Assembly (NCBI GenBank): GCA_024690445.1
Contig: JAILPD010000042.1
Coordinates: 1 to 14,712, forward strand
Length of the DNA stretch: 14,712 bases
From: Acholeplasmatales bacterium
GTDB taxonomy: Bacteria > Bacillota_I > Bacilli_A > Acholeplasmatales > Anaeroplasmataceae
Reading direction: 5' to 3'
Positions within the stretch are counted from its first letter, which is position 1, and each line of letters begins with the position of its first letter. This document shows, in pieces, positions 5,576 to 13,965 of the stretch. The translations under genes and the position numbers were made by a program. A model generated the notes under the pieces. That model was given only the letters and a program-made list of their open reading frames with translations. It searched no databases and was not told the DNA's origin.

Positions 5576-7534
5576 ATGAGTTCAATTGATTTAAAATGTA
5601 TTAATTCATTGAGAGTTGTTGGTGCAGAAGCTATTACAAAGGCTAAGAGTGGTCACCCTGGTATCGTACTAGGTGCTGCTCCTATTTTACATACATTATT
5701 TACAAGACAGATGAGAATTAATTCATCTGATGAAAAGTGGTTTGATCGTGATAGATTTGTTTTATCTGCTGGTCATGGTTCAACACTTTTATATATGCTA
5801 TTACACTTAAGTGGATATGGCATTACAATGGATGATTTAAAGAATTTACGTCAAAAGGGTTCTATGACTCCAGGTCATCCTGAGTATGGTCATGTTCCAG
5901 GAGTTGAAATTACAACTGGACCTTTAGGACAAGGTATTTCAAGTGCTGTTGGTATGGCAATTGCTGAAAATCATTTAGAGGCTGTTTTCAATAAGCCTGA
6001 TTTTCCAGTAGTAAATCACTTTACATATGTAATGTGTGGTGATGGTGATTTACAAGAAGGTATTGCTATGGAGGCAGTAAGTCTTGCTGGTCACTTAGGA
6101 TTATCTAAGTTAATTATTTTATATGATTCTAACGATATTCAATTAGATGGTGAGGTATCATTAGCTAATACTGAAGATACTAAGACTAAGTTTGAGTCTA
6201 TGGGTTGGGATTATCAATTAGTTAAAGATGGTAATGTTTGTGATGATATTAATAAGGCTATCAATATTGCTAAGCAATCTGGTAAGCCATCAATTATTGA
6301 AATTAAGACAGTAATTGGTTATGGTGCTCCAAATTCAGGTGAGTCATCAATTCATGGTAAGCCAATGGCTGCAGAAGATATTAAGGTATTACGTAAGAAT
6401 TTAGGATATAATGAGCCTGAATTTACTTTCGCTACTGATGTTTTAGATTTCTATAACAAGAATGTAATTGAAAGAGGTCAACAGGCTGAGGATGACTGGG
6501 ATATGTTACTTCGTTCATATCAAAAGTTATATCCAGAAGAATATGATGATTTAATGAGATATGTATCAGATGATTTCGAATTAACTGATACTGATGGTAT
6601 TCCTACATATCCAGATGGTTCAGAAGAATCAACTAGAAAGGTAATGGGAAAGGTATTAGATTGGATTTCATCTAAGCTTCCTAATTTTATGGGTGGTTCA
6701 GCTGACTTAACAGCATCTACAATGGTTAAGGGTGCTGATGGTATTTATGGTGAATCAAATCCTCGTGGTAGAAATATTAAGTTTGGTGTAAGAGAACATG
6801 CAATGGCTGCCATCACTAATGGTATTACATTACATGGTGGTATGAGAGGATTCTGTGCTGGATTCTTTGTATTCTCAGATTACTTAAAGCCAGCTGTAAG
6901 ACAAGCTGCTATTATGAAAATTCCTTCACTATTCTTTTTCTCACATGATACAGTATGCGTAGGAGAAGATGGTCCTACACATCAACCAATTGAGCATTTA
7001 ACTATGTTTAGAGCAATGCCAAATGTTAACTTATTCCGTCCTGCAGATGCAAGAGAAATGACAGCTGCATTATTAGAAGGAATTAAGAATAATCCATATC
7101 CAACTGTAATTACATCATCTAGACAAGCATTACCTAACCTTTCATCTACTAAAGCTGAAGGTGTAAAAAAGGGTGCTTATATAGTTAAGAAGGGTACTTC
7201 AAACTATGTATTATTATCTTGTGGTTCTGAATTATCAATTACTTTAGATGCTGCAAATATCCTTAAGGAACAAGGAATTGATGTTACAGTTGTATCTATG
7301 CCTTCAATGTTCTTATTTGATCAACAATCAAATGAATATAAAGAAGAAGTATTACCAAAGAATGCAAAGGTTATGGCAGTAGAAATGGGTGCTACATTAC
7401 CTTGGTATAAATACGCTGACTATGTTAAGGGTATTGATACTTATGGTGCATCTATGCCAATTAAGTATATCTTTGATTATTATGGATTCACAGCTGAAAA
7501 GGTTGCAGAAGAATTTATTGAAAATGTAAAGTAA
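5576..7534 (+). CDS. tkt: Transketolase
   Basis: Thiamine-diphosphate enzyme moving two-carbon units between sugar phosphates in the non-oxidative pentose phosphate pathway, linking glycolysis to ribose-5-phosphate and erythrose-4-phosphate. At 652 residues it is a complete enzyme. Visible residues include H27 (SGHPG), H67 (AGHGS), the ThDP/Mg motif GDGDLQEG at 155-162 with D156, N186 and I188 (DSNDIQLDG), H260 (SSIHGKP), catalytic E407 (VREHAM), H469 (DGPTHQP) and the SSRQALP phosphate-binding block. The pyrimidine-binding and C-terminal domains follow in normal order. The ribosome binding site GGGGAG (5559-5564) lies 11 nt before the ATG. It is probably co-transcribed with the preceding membrane protein and ends at a strong bidirectional terminator. 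Confidence 0.97.
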   Translation: MSSIDLKCINSLRVVGAEAITKAKSGHPGIVLGAAPILHTLFTRQMRINSSDEKWFDRDRFVLSAGHGSTLLYMLLHLSGYGITMDDLKNLRQKGSMTPGHPEYGHVPGVEITTGPLGQGISSAVGMAIAENHLEAVFNKPDFPVVNHFTYVMCGDGDLQEGIAMEAVSLAGHLGLSKLIILYDSNDIQLDGEVSLANTEDTKTKFESMGWDYQLVKDGNVCDDINKAINIAKQSGKPSIIEIKTVIGYGAPNSGESSIHGKPMAAEDIKVLRKNLGYNEPEFTFATDVLDFYNKNVIERGQQAEDDWDMLLRSYQKLYPEEYDDLMRYVSDDFELTDTDGIPTYPDGSEESTRKVMGKVLDWISSKLPNFMGGSADLTASTMVKGADGIYGESNPRGRNIKFGVREHAMAAITNGITLHGGMRGFCAGFFVFSDYLKPAVRQAAIMKIPSLFFFSHDTVCVGEDGPTHQPIEHLTMFRAMPNVNLFRPADAREMTAALLEGIKNNPYPTVITSSRQALPNLSSTKAEGVKKGAYIVKKGTSNYVLLSCGSELSITLDAANILKEQGIDVTVVSMPSMFLFDQQSNEYKEEVLPKNAKVMAVEMGATLPWYKYADYVKGIDTYGASMPIKYIFDYYGFTAEKVAEEFIENVK

Positions 7535-7540
7535 AATAAA

Positions 7541-7575
7541 AAAACAATTTGGACAAAACCAAATTGTTTTTCTTT
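7541..7575. terminator. Bidirectional terminator between tkt and the EAL-domain gene
   Basis: A perfect 12-bp stem AAAACAATTTGG (7541-7552)/CCAAATTGTTTT (7559-7570) with a 6-nt loop, flanked by an A-run on the left and a T-run on the right. It lies between two convergent stop codons (7534 and 7577) and can serve both. Confidence 0.93.
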
Positions 7576-7576
7576 T

Positions 7577-10237
7577 TTATGAAATATATTTTTTCTTAAA
7601 ATCTTCTTCAGGAAGTGGTTTGTCATATAAATATCCTTGGATAATATTACAACCAATTGTTTTTAAGAATTCTGCATAATCATTTGTTTCAACACCTTCG
7701 CATAGTACAGACATATTTAAGTTTTTAATCATTGATATTAGTGATGAAACAATAGTTTGATGCTTTTTTGTGTTATTTTGAGCTAGGCTCTTATCTAACT
7801 TGATACAATCAAAATTTAGTGTAGCAAGAGAAGAAATGTTTGAATAACCAGAACCAAAGTCATCCATTAATACCTTATACCCATATTCATGTAATAAATC
7901 GATGAATTCTGCGATTATATCATCATTGTTATAAAACATTCCTTCAGTTATTTCTAATTCAATTAAATTATCAGGTATTTTATATTTTCTCTTTATTCTA
8001 TTTAAAGCTCTTAAATATTCTTTAAAGTCAGATACATATCTTGATACATTTAATGAAATAGGAACAGGATTCTTTCCTTCATCAATTACTCCTCTTAAGA
8101 ATTTACATGTATTCTCAAATACTGCATAATCTAATTCTTCAATAAAACCATTTTCTTCAAACATTGGAATGAAGGTATTTGGGAAGATTAGTTTTTTATG
8201 ATAGAAGAACCATCTAGTTAATGCCTCAGCCCCAACTAGCTTTCCCGATCTAGAATCAATCTTTGGTTGAAGATATAATAAGAATTCATTATTTCTTAAT
8301 GCATCATGCATATGAAGTTCTAGACTAGCCTTTTCTTGTTCATGCTCATGAATCTCATTTGAATAGAATGTTAATGGTTCATTTGAACTATCAATTGCCA
8401 TTGCAGTTTTATCTAATGCAACATTAAGCTTATCATTACCATCATTTATATAAACTCCACCATAAAGAATAATTCTAAATCTTGTAACAGGAGAATTATT
8501 ATATATGTGTCTTGCTATTTCATCAAACACATATGAAATTTCTTTTTTATTCGTATGAGGGAATAATACATAGAATTTATCATCTGTGTCATGACAATAG
8601 ATATATTGTGAGTATATATATGTTCCAAGCTTATCTGCTATACTACAATATATTTTTTCACACTGCTTATTTCCAATAACAGATCTTATATTATAAAAAT
8701 CAGTTATTTGAATTTGAAGTATTGAATATTCCATATCAGGATTTGATTTTAATAAGGTTTTTACATCAATTCTCCATTTTTTAAAATTAATAATACCTGT
8801 CGCTTGATCAATATATAAATCCTTGTAATGATTCTTTGTATCAATCGCTCTATTTGCTTGTACAGCGAATACTTTAGATAATAATCTTAAGGCAGATATT
8901 TCATCCTTTGACCAGAATCTATTTATCGAACACATTGAGAAATTAATTAATCCTAATGTTTTACCATTTAATTCAAGCTTAAATGATATAATTGCACTTG
9001 TATGAGAAGAATGAAATGTTTTATATAAAGGATTAGCTTTAATTGATTCAACTTGATTAACTTTAATCATACCTGTTGAATCTGAATGGTTAATAATTTC
9101 TTCATAAACTTCTTTTAATTTTCCATCAGGAAGAAGTGGAATTGAACCAGATGGGTTATGCCATATTTGGGTATCATATTCATCATTCTTTTCATCATAT
9201 GTGACATATGTAATTCTATCTAATAAGAAGAAATTACCAATGATGGATAAAGCATCTATTACATTAGTTTTTATTTCAGATTCTTGATTTAATAATTCAA
9301 TGATTCCTGAAGTAATATTATATGTATAGTTTTGAGCAGATACTGGTACCTTCGCATTATAAAATTCAGTTTGATAATCACTTGGTACAGGACCACTCTT
9401 TTCTAATTTATAAATGATAAAGCAATTCTTACCCTTTTTAATTCCTCTTTGATAGGCAATTTCGGCCTTTTTAAGTAGCATATCTAGGTCATTTCCATCA
9501 AATGGGAATCTAGCAAGTCCGATAGTAGAATGGACATCAATTTTTCTTACATGCTGGACATTTAAATCTTCAATTTTATGTCTCATGTCTGCTACAGTCT
9601 CATGGACTATATCATAATCATCAGTGATTTTAAGAAGAATAGAGAATTCTGATTCACCTATTCTTGAAATTATACCATTGCTACCCAATAATGATTTTAT
9701 GTATGAAACTGTTTCAATTAAGACAATATCACTAAACATGTTACCAAATTTTTTAGATATAACATCAAAATCGTCAATTCCCAAACGAAGTATAGCGAAA
9801 GGCTCATTGTTTTCAATCATTAAATTAGCTTCAGATAATATTTTATTCTTTCCAATTGTTTTAGTTAATTCATCAATTTCATAATTACTTGGATTTAATG
9901 GATAATAACTAAATATTATGTCATCATTATCAAATTGATATCCTCTTAAAACAAAAGGAACTTTAGAGCCATCCTCTTTTTCATAATCTAAAGAAATATA
10001 GAAAGTGCCATCGTTATTATTTAGATTAGACATAAACCTATCGATTTTATCATAAAAAATATCTTTTAGATTATAAGTTTCAGCCATAAGATGACCTAGT
10101 TCTATAAAAGATATATTTTGGGCTATTAAATTAGTTTCATAGTAGGCTTCTTTGACAATTCCTTCTTTTGGGTTAATTAAAAAAATGCAAGAATTGTAAA
10201 GGTAAAGAAGCTTTTTACTTAAATCATCGATTTTCAT
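7577..10237 (-). CDS. Probable c-di-GMP phosphodiesterase, GGDEF*-GAF-GGDEF*-EAL
   Basis: An 886-residue soluble protein, probably hydrolysing cyclic di-GMP to pGpG. Domains in order: a possible PAS-like region (about 1-115); a GGDEF fold with a broken active site (about 125-278, RIGESEF at 192-198); a GAF-like sensor (about 305-465); a second, more degenerate GGDEF fold (about 475-628, signature replaced by DTDDKF); and an EAL domain (about 640-886). The EAL catalytic set looks complete: E671 (EAL), N730, E762, D792-D793 (DDFGSG), K813, E847 and Q867. So phosphodiesterase activity is expected and cyclase activity is not; the GGDEF folds may sense GTP or dimerise. I chose the ATG at 10237, which has GAAGGTG 5 nt upstream, over a TTG at 10264. 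No membrane segment. It is monocistronic, leftward, and divergent from mnmG. Confidence 0.88.
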   Translation of the reverse strand: MKIDDLSKKLLYLYNSCIFLINPKEGIVKEAYYETNLIAQNISFIELGHLMAETYNLKDIFYDKIDRFMSNLNNNDGTFYISLDYEKEDGSKVPFVLRGYQFDNDDIIFSYYPLNPSNYEIDELTKTIGKNKILSEANLMIENNEPFAILRLGIDDFDVISKKFGNMFSDIVLIETVSYIKSLLGSNGIISRIGESEFSILLKITDDYDIVHETVADMRHKIEDLNVQHVRKIDVHSTIGLARFPFDGNDLDMLLKKAEIAYQRGIKKGKNCFIIYKLEKSGPVPSDYQTEFYNAKVPVSAQNYTYNITSGIIELLNQESEIKTNVIDALSIIGNFFLLDRITYVTYDEKNDEYDTQIWHNPSGSIPLLPDGKLKEVYEEIINHSDSTGMIKVNQVESIKANPLYKTFHSSHTSAIISFKLELNGKTLGLINFSMCSINRFWSKDEISALRLLSKVFAVQANRAIDTKNHYKDLYIDQATGIINFKKWRIDVKTLLKSNPDMEYSILQIQITDFYNIRSVIGNKQCEKIYCSIADKLGTYIYSQYIYCHDTDDKFYVLFPHTNKKEISYVFDEIARHIYNNSPVTRFRIILYGGVYINDGNDKLNVALDKTAMAIDSSNEPLTFYSNEIHEHEQEKASLELHMHDALRNNEFLLYLQPKIDSRSGKLVGAEALTRWFFYHKKLIFPNTFIPMFEENGFIEELDYAVFENTCKFLRGVIDEGKNPVPISLNVSRYVSDFKEYLRALNRIKRKYKIPDNLIELEITEGMFYNNDDIIAEFIDLLHEYGYKVLMDDFGSGYSNISSLATLNFDCIKLDKSLAQNNTKKHQTIVSSLISMIKNLNMSVLCEGVETNDYAEFLKTIGCNIIQGYLYDKPLPEEDFKKKYIS

Positions 10238-10278
10238 ACTAGCACCTTCATTTTTGTAACGCAACGTTTATTTAGTTA

Positions 10279-10307
10279 ATTTTATCATTGATGATAGAAT
10301 AAGTCAA
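10279..10307 (-). promoter_or_regulatory. Promoter of the EAL-domain gene
   Basis: Read leftward, TTGACT (10302-10307), a 17-bp spacer and TAAAAT (10279-10284) preceded by TGA, an extended -10. The expected start near 10272 gives a ~35-nt leader before the ATG at 10237. It would place the TTG at 10264 only ~8 nt from the 5' end, which further disfavours that start. Confidence 0.75.
10292..10300 (+). promoter_or_regulatory. Possible upstream extended -10 for mnmG
   Basis: TGA-TAGAAT on the plus strand, identical to the -10 of the SRP RNA and of the pssA-like gene. It lies inside the -35/-10 spacer of the opposing promoter, so the two could not be occupied together. The -35 position holds only a weak TTAGTT (10272-10277). 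Confidence 0.35.
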
Positions 10308-10353
10308 ATTACTTTCATTATCATATTTTTATTTTATTTTTTTTAAATAAGTG

Positions 10354-10359
10354 TATAAT
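10354..10359 (+). promoter_or_regulatory. Probable -10 of mnmG-rsmG-DUF951
   Basis: Consensus TATAAT; an expected start near 10366 leaves a ~36-nt leader with the AAGGAGGA ribosome binding site (10387-10394). The -35 region is a T-rich tract without a good match. Confidence 0.5.
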
Positions 10360-10401
10360 TTAAAAGGAACGTTTTTATTTAAGAAGAAGGAGGATTAGCA
10401 T

Positions 10402-12291
10402 ATGTTTGATTTAATTGTTGTTGGAGCTGGTCATGCTGGATGTGAGGCAGCTATTGCATCTAGTAAAATGGGATTAAAAACTCTATTAATAACTGGTAAT
10501 CTAAATATGACAGGTTCAATGCCTTGTAATCCTTCAATTGGTGGTCCTGCAAAGGGTGTTGTAGTAAGAGAAATTGACGCACTTGGTGGCTACATGGGCA
10601 AGAATGCTGACTTATGTCAAATTCAAACTAAGATGCTAAATAGTTCTAAAGGACCTGCCGTAAGAGCATTAAGATTTCAAATTGATAAATTACTTTATGC
10701 AAGAGAAATGCTAAAGTATTTAAAAACAGTTGAAAATCTAACATTAAAAGAAAAGATTGTTAATGATTTAATCATTGAAAATAAAACTATTAAGGGAATT
10801 GTAACTTTAGATGGAGAAAGAATAGAATCAAAGGCTGTTGTTTTAACAACTGGTACATATCTTTCTAGCCGTATCTTAAGAGGTCACTGGACTTCACCTG
10901 AAGGACCAGATGGACAACAAACATCTTATGGTATTTCTAAGGCATTAAAGGATGCTGGCTTTACTATTTTAAGATTAAAGACAGGTACACCTGCAAGAAT
11001 TAAAGCATCTACAATTGATTTTTCACAAACATCTATTGAATATGGTGATGAAAAGACATGGCATTATTCATTTGATAAGGGCTATGAGTCTATAACAAAG
11101 GTTAAAGCACCATGTTATTTAACATATACTAATGAGGCTATCCATAATATTATTAAGGAAAACCTAAAAGAATCTGCAATGTATGGTGGAGTTGTAGAAG
11201 GTGTAGGTCCTAGATACTGCCCATCTATTGAGGATAAGGTTGTTAAATTCTCTGATAAGGAAAGACATCAAATTTTTTATGAACCAGAAAGCTTAGAAAT
11301 TGATCAAGAATATATTCAAGGCTTTTCTACATCTATGCCTGTAGAAATTCAGGATAGAATGATTAGAGAATTACCTGGTTTAAGAAATTGCGAAGTTATT
11401 AGATATGCATATGCAATTGAGTATGATGCAATAGACCCACTTGAATTATGGCCAAGTCTTGAAACTAAGGTTGTTAATAACTTATTTACAGCTGGTCAAA
11501 TTAATGGTACATCTGGATATGAGGAAGCTGCCGGTCAAGGATTAATTGCTGGTATTAATGCCTCACTTAAGATTATGGGAAAAGACCCACTAATTTTATC
11601 AAGGGATGAAGCATATATTGGAGTTATGATTGATGACTTAGTAACTAAAGGAACTAAGGAGCCTTATAGATTATTAACTTCAAGAGCTGAATATAGATTA
11701 TTATTAAGACATGATAATGCTGATCTTAGATTAAGAGAATATGGCTATAATGTTGGAACTATATCCAAAGTGCAATATGATAGATTAAATAAGAAGAAAA
11801 TTTCTATTGAATCTGTTAAGGAACAATTTAAGACAAAAAAGATTCACCTAGATATTATTAATAAATTATTAGATGGAAGAATTGAAGCAGTTAGAGAAAG
11901 TCAAACATTAGAAAATCTAATTAAGCGTCCTGAGATTAATTATAATGATATTAAAGCATTATTAAATGAGGCACATACTAAATTAGATATCGATTATGAT
12001 GATGTTGATGAAATATTAGAAGCTGTTGAAATCTCATATAAGTATGATGGTTATATTAAAAAGGCCAAAGATCAAGCAAATAAGATGAAGGCTTATGATG
12101 CTAAGATAATTCCTGATGATATAAATTATGATGATGTTGATAATATTGCATTAGAGGCAAGAGAAAAATTTAAAAAGATTAGACCAAAGACTATTGGTCA
12201 GGCTTCAAGAATATCAGGTGTTAATCCAGCAGATATATCAGTTTTGGTTGTATATGTTGAAAAGATGAGGAGAGAGTCAAATGAAATTTAA
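10402..12291 (+). CDS. mnmG: tRNA uridine-5-carboxymethylaminomethyl modification enzyme MnmG
   Basis: FAD-dependent partner of MnmE that installs the carboxymethylaminomethyl group on wobble uridine 34 of certain tRNAs, using methylene-tetrahydrofolate. At 629 residues it has the family's usual length. The dinucleotide-binding motif GAGHAGCEAA is at 8-17, the GidA signature CNPSIGGPAKGVVVREIDALGG begins at 42, and a second signature lies around SGYEEAAGQGLIAGINA and YRLLTSRAEYRLLLRHDNADLR. The helical C-terminal domain ends with RISGVNPADISVL, as expected. The ribosome binding site AAGGAGGA is 8 nt before the ATG. The gene overlaps rsmG by 11 nt, the gidA-gidB order typical of many bacteria. 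mnmE, often just upstream, is not there; the divergent EAL gene occupies that place. Confidence 0.97.
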   Translation: MFDLIVVGAGHAGCEAAIASSKMGLKTLLITGNLNMTGSMPCNPSIGGPAKGVVVREIDALGGYMGKNADLCQIQTKMLNSSKGPAVRALRFQIDKLLYAREMLKYLKTVENLTLKEKIVNDLIIENKTIKGIVTLDGERIESKAVVLTTGTYLSSRILRGHWTSPEGPDGQQTSYGISKALKDAGFTILRLKTGTPARIKASTIDFSQTSIEYGDEKTWHYSFDKGYESITKVKAPCYLTYTNEAIHNIIKENLKESAMYGGVVEGVGPRYCPSIEDKVVKFSDKERHQIFYEPESLEIDQEYIQGFSTSMPVEIQDRMIRELPGLRNCEVIRYAYAIEYDAIDPLELWPSLETKVVNNLFTAGQINGTSGYEEAAGQGLIAGINASLKIMGKDPLILSRDEAYIGVMIDDLVTKGTKEPYRLLTSRAEYRLLLRHDNADLRLREYGYNVGTISKVQYDRLNKKKISIESVKEQFKTKKIHLDIINKLLDGRIEAVRESQTLENLIKRPEINYNDIKALLNEAHTKLDIDYDDVDEILEAVEISYKYDGYIKKAKDQANKMKAYDAKIIPDDINYDDVDNIALEAREKFKKIRPKTIGQASRISGVNPADISVLVVYVEKMRRESNEI

Positions 12292-12979
12292 TGATGAGCT
12301 TTCTAAATTAGGTATTACATATAATGAAGAAATTGATTTAAAATTCCAAAAGTATTACTCAAGACTAATTGAAGTAAATGAATACATGAATTTAACTGCT
12401 ATAACCGAAAAGGAAGAAGTATATAATAAGCACTTTTATGATTCTTTAACTATTCTTAAAGCTTTAGGTAATTTAGATGATATTAGATTATGTGATGTTG
12501 GAAGTGGAGCTGGTTTTCCATCTATTCCACTTGCCATTGTAAAATCTAATATTGATGTTACTATTATTGATGCATTAAATAAGAGAATTAACTTTTTAAA
12601 TGAGCTTGCAGGATATTTAGAATTAAATAATGTTCATGCATTTCATGCAAGAGCAGAGGAATATCAAAAGGATAATAGAGATTCATTTGATGTTGTTACT
12701 GCAAGAGCTGTTGCTAGATTAAATGTATTAGCCGAATTATGCATGCCTTTAGTTAAAATAGGTGGTCTATTCATTGCCATGAAGGGCCAAGATGGTAAGG
12801 CTGAATTAGATGAGGCTAATAATGCTATTAATATATTAGGTGGTAAAATTAAGGAAGTAATAAGTTTAGATTTACCCGATGGAGAGGGCAAAAGAGAAAT
12901 CATTGTCATTGAAAAGGTAAAGGAATGTCCTAAAAAATACCCAAGAGCATTTGCTAAGATAAAGGAGAGACCTTTATAA
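12281..12979 (+). CDS. rsmG: 16S rRNA (guanine-527-N7)-methyltransferase RsmG
   Basis: SAM-dependent methylation of G527 in the 530 loop of 16S rRNA (E. coli numbering); loss of this enzyme gives low-level streptomycin resistance in several bacteria. The 232-residue protein has the N-terminal NLTAITEKEEVYNKHFYDSL block (37-56), the SAM-binding motif DVGSGAGFPSIPLAI (72-86), a second-strand acidic residue in IIDALNKRINFL, and the VTARAVARLNVL segment. The C-terminal KKYPRAFAKIKERPL is the family's usual ending. GAGGAG lies 8 nt before the start, which overlaps mnmG by 11 nt. Its stop codon overlaps the next gene's ATG by one base, so the three genes are translationally coupled. Normal length and motifs. 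Confidence 0.96.
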   Translation: MKFNDELSKLGITYNEEIDLKFQKYYSRLIEVNEYMNLTAITEKEEVYNKHFYDSLTILKALGNLDDIRLCDVGSGAGFPSIPLAIVKSNIDVTIIDALNKRINFLNELAGYLELNNVHAFHARAEEYQKDNRDSFDVVTARAVARLNVLAELCMPLVKIGGLFIAMKGQDGKAELDEANNAINILGGKIKEVISLDLPDGEGKREIIVIEKVKECPKKYPRAFAKIKERPL

Positions 12980-13149
12980 TGTATGTAATTGATCAAATTG
13001 TAGAAACTAAAAAGCCACATGTTTGTGGTTCATCATCATGGAAGGTTATTAGAACTGGTGCTAGCATTAAGCTTGAGTGTCAAGGATGCAAGAGAGTTAT
13101 TATGCTAGATTCATTTGAATTAGATAAAAGAATTAAAAAAACCAAATAA
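12979..13149 (+). CDS. DUF951 family small protein, 56 residues
   Basis: A short gene beginning at the ATG that shares its A with the rsmG TAA stop. The product begins MYVIDQIVETKKPHVCGSSS and continues with WKVIRTGASIKLECQGCKRV and a LDSFELDKRIKK tail. This fits the DUF951 pattern: a valine-rich opening, KKPH-C, W-x-V-IR-G, a C-x2-C pair and a basic F-x-K-like end. C16, C34 and C37 could bind a metal, but one ligand would have to come from elsewhere (H14 is a candidate). Function is unknown. GGAG at 12964-12967 lies 11 nt upstream. In Bacillus the DUF951 gene sits a few genes from rsmG, before ychF, with the noc and parAB-type genes between. Here those genes are missing and it joins rsmG directly. 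Confidence 0.88.
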   Translation: MYVIDQIVETKKPHVCGSSSWKVIRTGASIKLECQGCKRVIMLDSFELDKRIKKTK

Positions 13150-13178
13150 TTGATAATACTTTTTATGTATGATAGAAT
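13150..13178 (+). promoter_or_regulatory. Promoter of the pssA-like gene
   Basis: TTGATA (13150-13155), a 17-bp spacer and TAGAAT (13173-13178) preceded by TGA. The -35 starts directly after the DUF951 stop codon. A start near 13185 leaves ~23 nt to the ATG at 13208 but only ~8 nt to the ATG at 13193. Confidence 0.85.
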
Positions 13179-13207
13179 ATTTTGTGTATTAAATGAGAGG
13201 TTTGAGT

Positions 13208-13873
13208 ATGATTGGATATTGGAATTATACCGTAATACTAACATACGTTAGCGTAATTTTGGCATGTGTAGGCATTGGCTGTGCGGCAGTTGGCTCAGGA
13301 TATTGTGTTGATGTAGCAATGGGATGCCTATTAACTTGTGGTCTTTTAGATATGTTTGATGGAAAGGTTGCAAGAACTAAAAAGGATAGAACAGAGATGA
13401 TGAAGGATTTTGGTATTCAAATAGATTCATTATCAGATGTTATTGCTTTTGGTATATTACCAGCTATGATTGGTTTTGCATTAGTTAGAAATTATGATGC
13501 AGAATGGTATGCTAAATGGTATTTCTGGATTTATGTAATTGTTTTATTAACATATGTATTATTTGGTCTTGTAAGACTTGGTTACTTTAATGCCTTAGAA
13601 AATGATAGAATTAAGTCTGGAGATAGTGGTGTATTACATCATTACACAGGATTACCTATTACTATGGCAAGCTTAATTTTTCCAACATTTTGGATTTTAA
13701 GCAGATTAAAAGGTTTTGTATGGATTTATCTTGGAGTAGTAGCAGTAGTAATGATGCTATTTGTTCTTAGAATAAAGATTCCAAAGCCTCATAGCAAGAA
13801 GATGGCAATTATCCTTTCTTTATTTGGTACATGTCTATTAATTGCTATGATTTTAGTGGCAATATTTATGTAA
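13208..13873 (+). CDS. pssA: CDP-alcohol phosphatidyltransferase, probably phosphatidylserine synthase
   Basis: Integral membrane enzyme exchanging CMP on CDP-diacylglycerol for an alcohol headgroup, most likely L-serine. The 221-residue protein carries the family's catalytic motif D-x2-D-G-x2-A-R...G-x3-D-x3-D: D48, D51, G52, A55, R56, then G69, D73 and D77. The stretch FGIQIDSLSDVIAFGILPA is closest to bacterial PssA in my memory; phosphatidylglycerophosphate synthase is the main alternative. The spacing between AR and G is 12, longer than the 8-9 often quoted. About six hydrophobic segments are visible. I chose the ATG at 13208, with GAGAGG 7 nt upstream, over the in-frame ATG at 13193, which lacks a ribosome binding site and lies too near the predicted transcript end. 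Own promoter and terminator; monocistronic. Confidence 0.85.
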   Translation: MIGYWNYTVILTYVSVILACVGIGCAAVGSGYCVDVAMGCLLTCGLLDMFDGKVARTKKDRTEMMKDFGIQIDSLSDVIAFGILPAMIGFALVRNYDAEWYAKWYFWIYVIVLLTYVLFGLVRLGYFNALENDRIKSGDSGVLHHYTGLPITMASLIFPTFWILSRLKGFVWIYLGVVAVVMMLFVLRIKIPKPHSKKMAIILSLFGTCLLIAMILVAIFM

Positions 13874-13879
13874 ATGATT

Positions 13880-13912
13880 AGCCTGGGTTTATAATAAAAC
13901 CCGGGCTTTTTA
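13880..13912 (+). terminator. Rho-independent terminator after the pssA-like gene
   Basis: An 11-bp GC-rich stem AGCCTGGGTTT (13880-13890)/AAACCCGGGCT (13897-13907) with one U-G pair, a 6-nt loop and a T-run. This is the most GC-rich terminator in the window and it insulates the rRNA operon from upstream reading. Confidence 0.95.
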
Positions 13913-13965
13913 TATATGAATATATATGGTAAAAAAGAAGCAAAATATTGTCATCAAATTAGGCC

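Noticed and set aside
10238..10264. Nine-residue N-terminal extension of the EAL protein from a TTG start
   Set aside because: No ribosome binding site, and too near the predicted transcript start; the ATG at 10237 has GAAGGTG.
12664..13020. 118-codon minus-strand open frame
   Set aside because: Antisense to rsmG and DUF951, both well supported; no start signals of its own.
13193..13207. Upstream ATG for the pssA-like gene
   Set aside because: It lies ~8 nt from the predicted transcript start without a ribosome binding site, whereas ATG 13208 has GAGAGG at good spacing.
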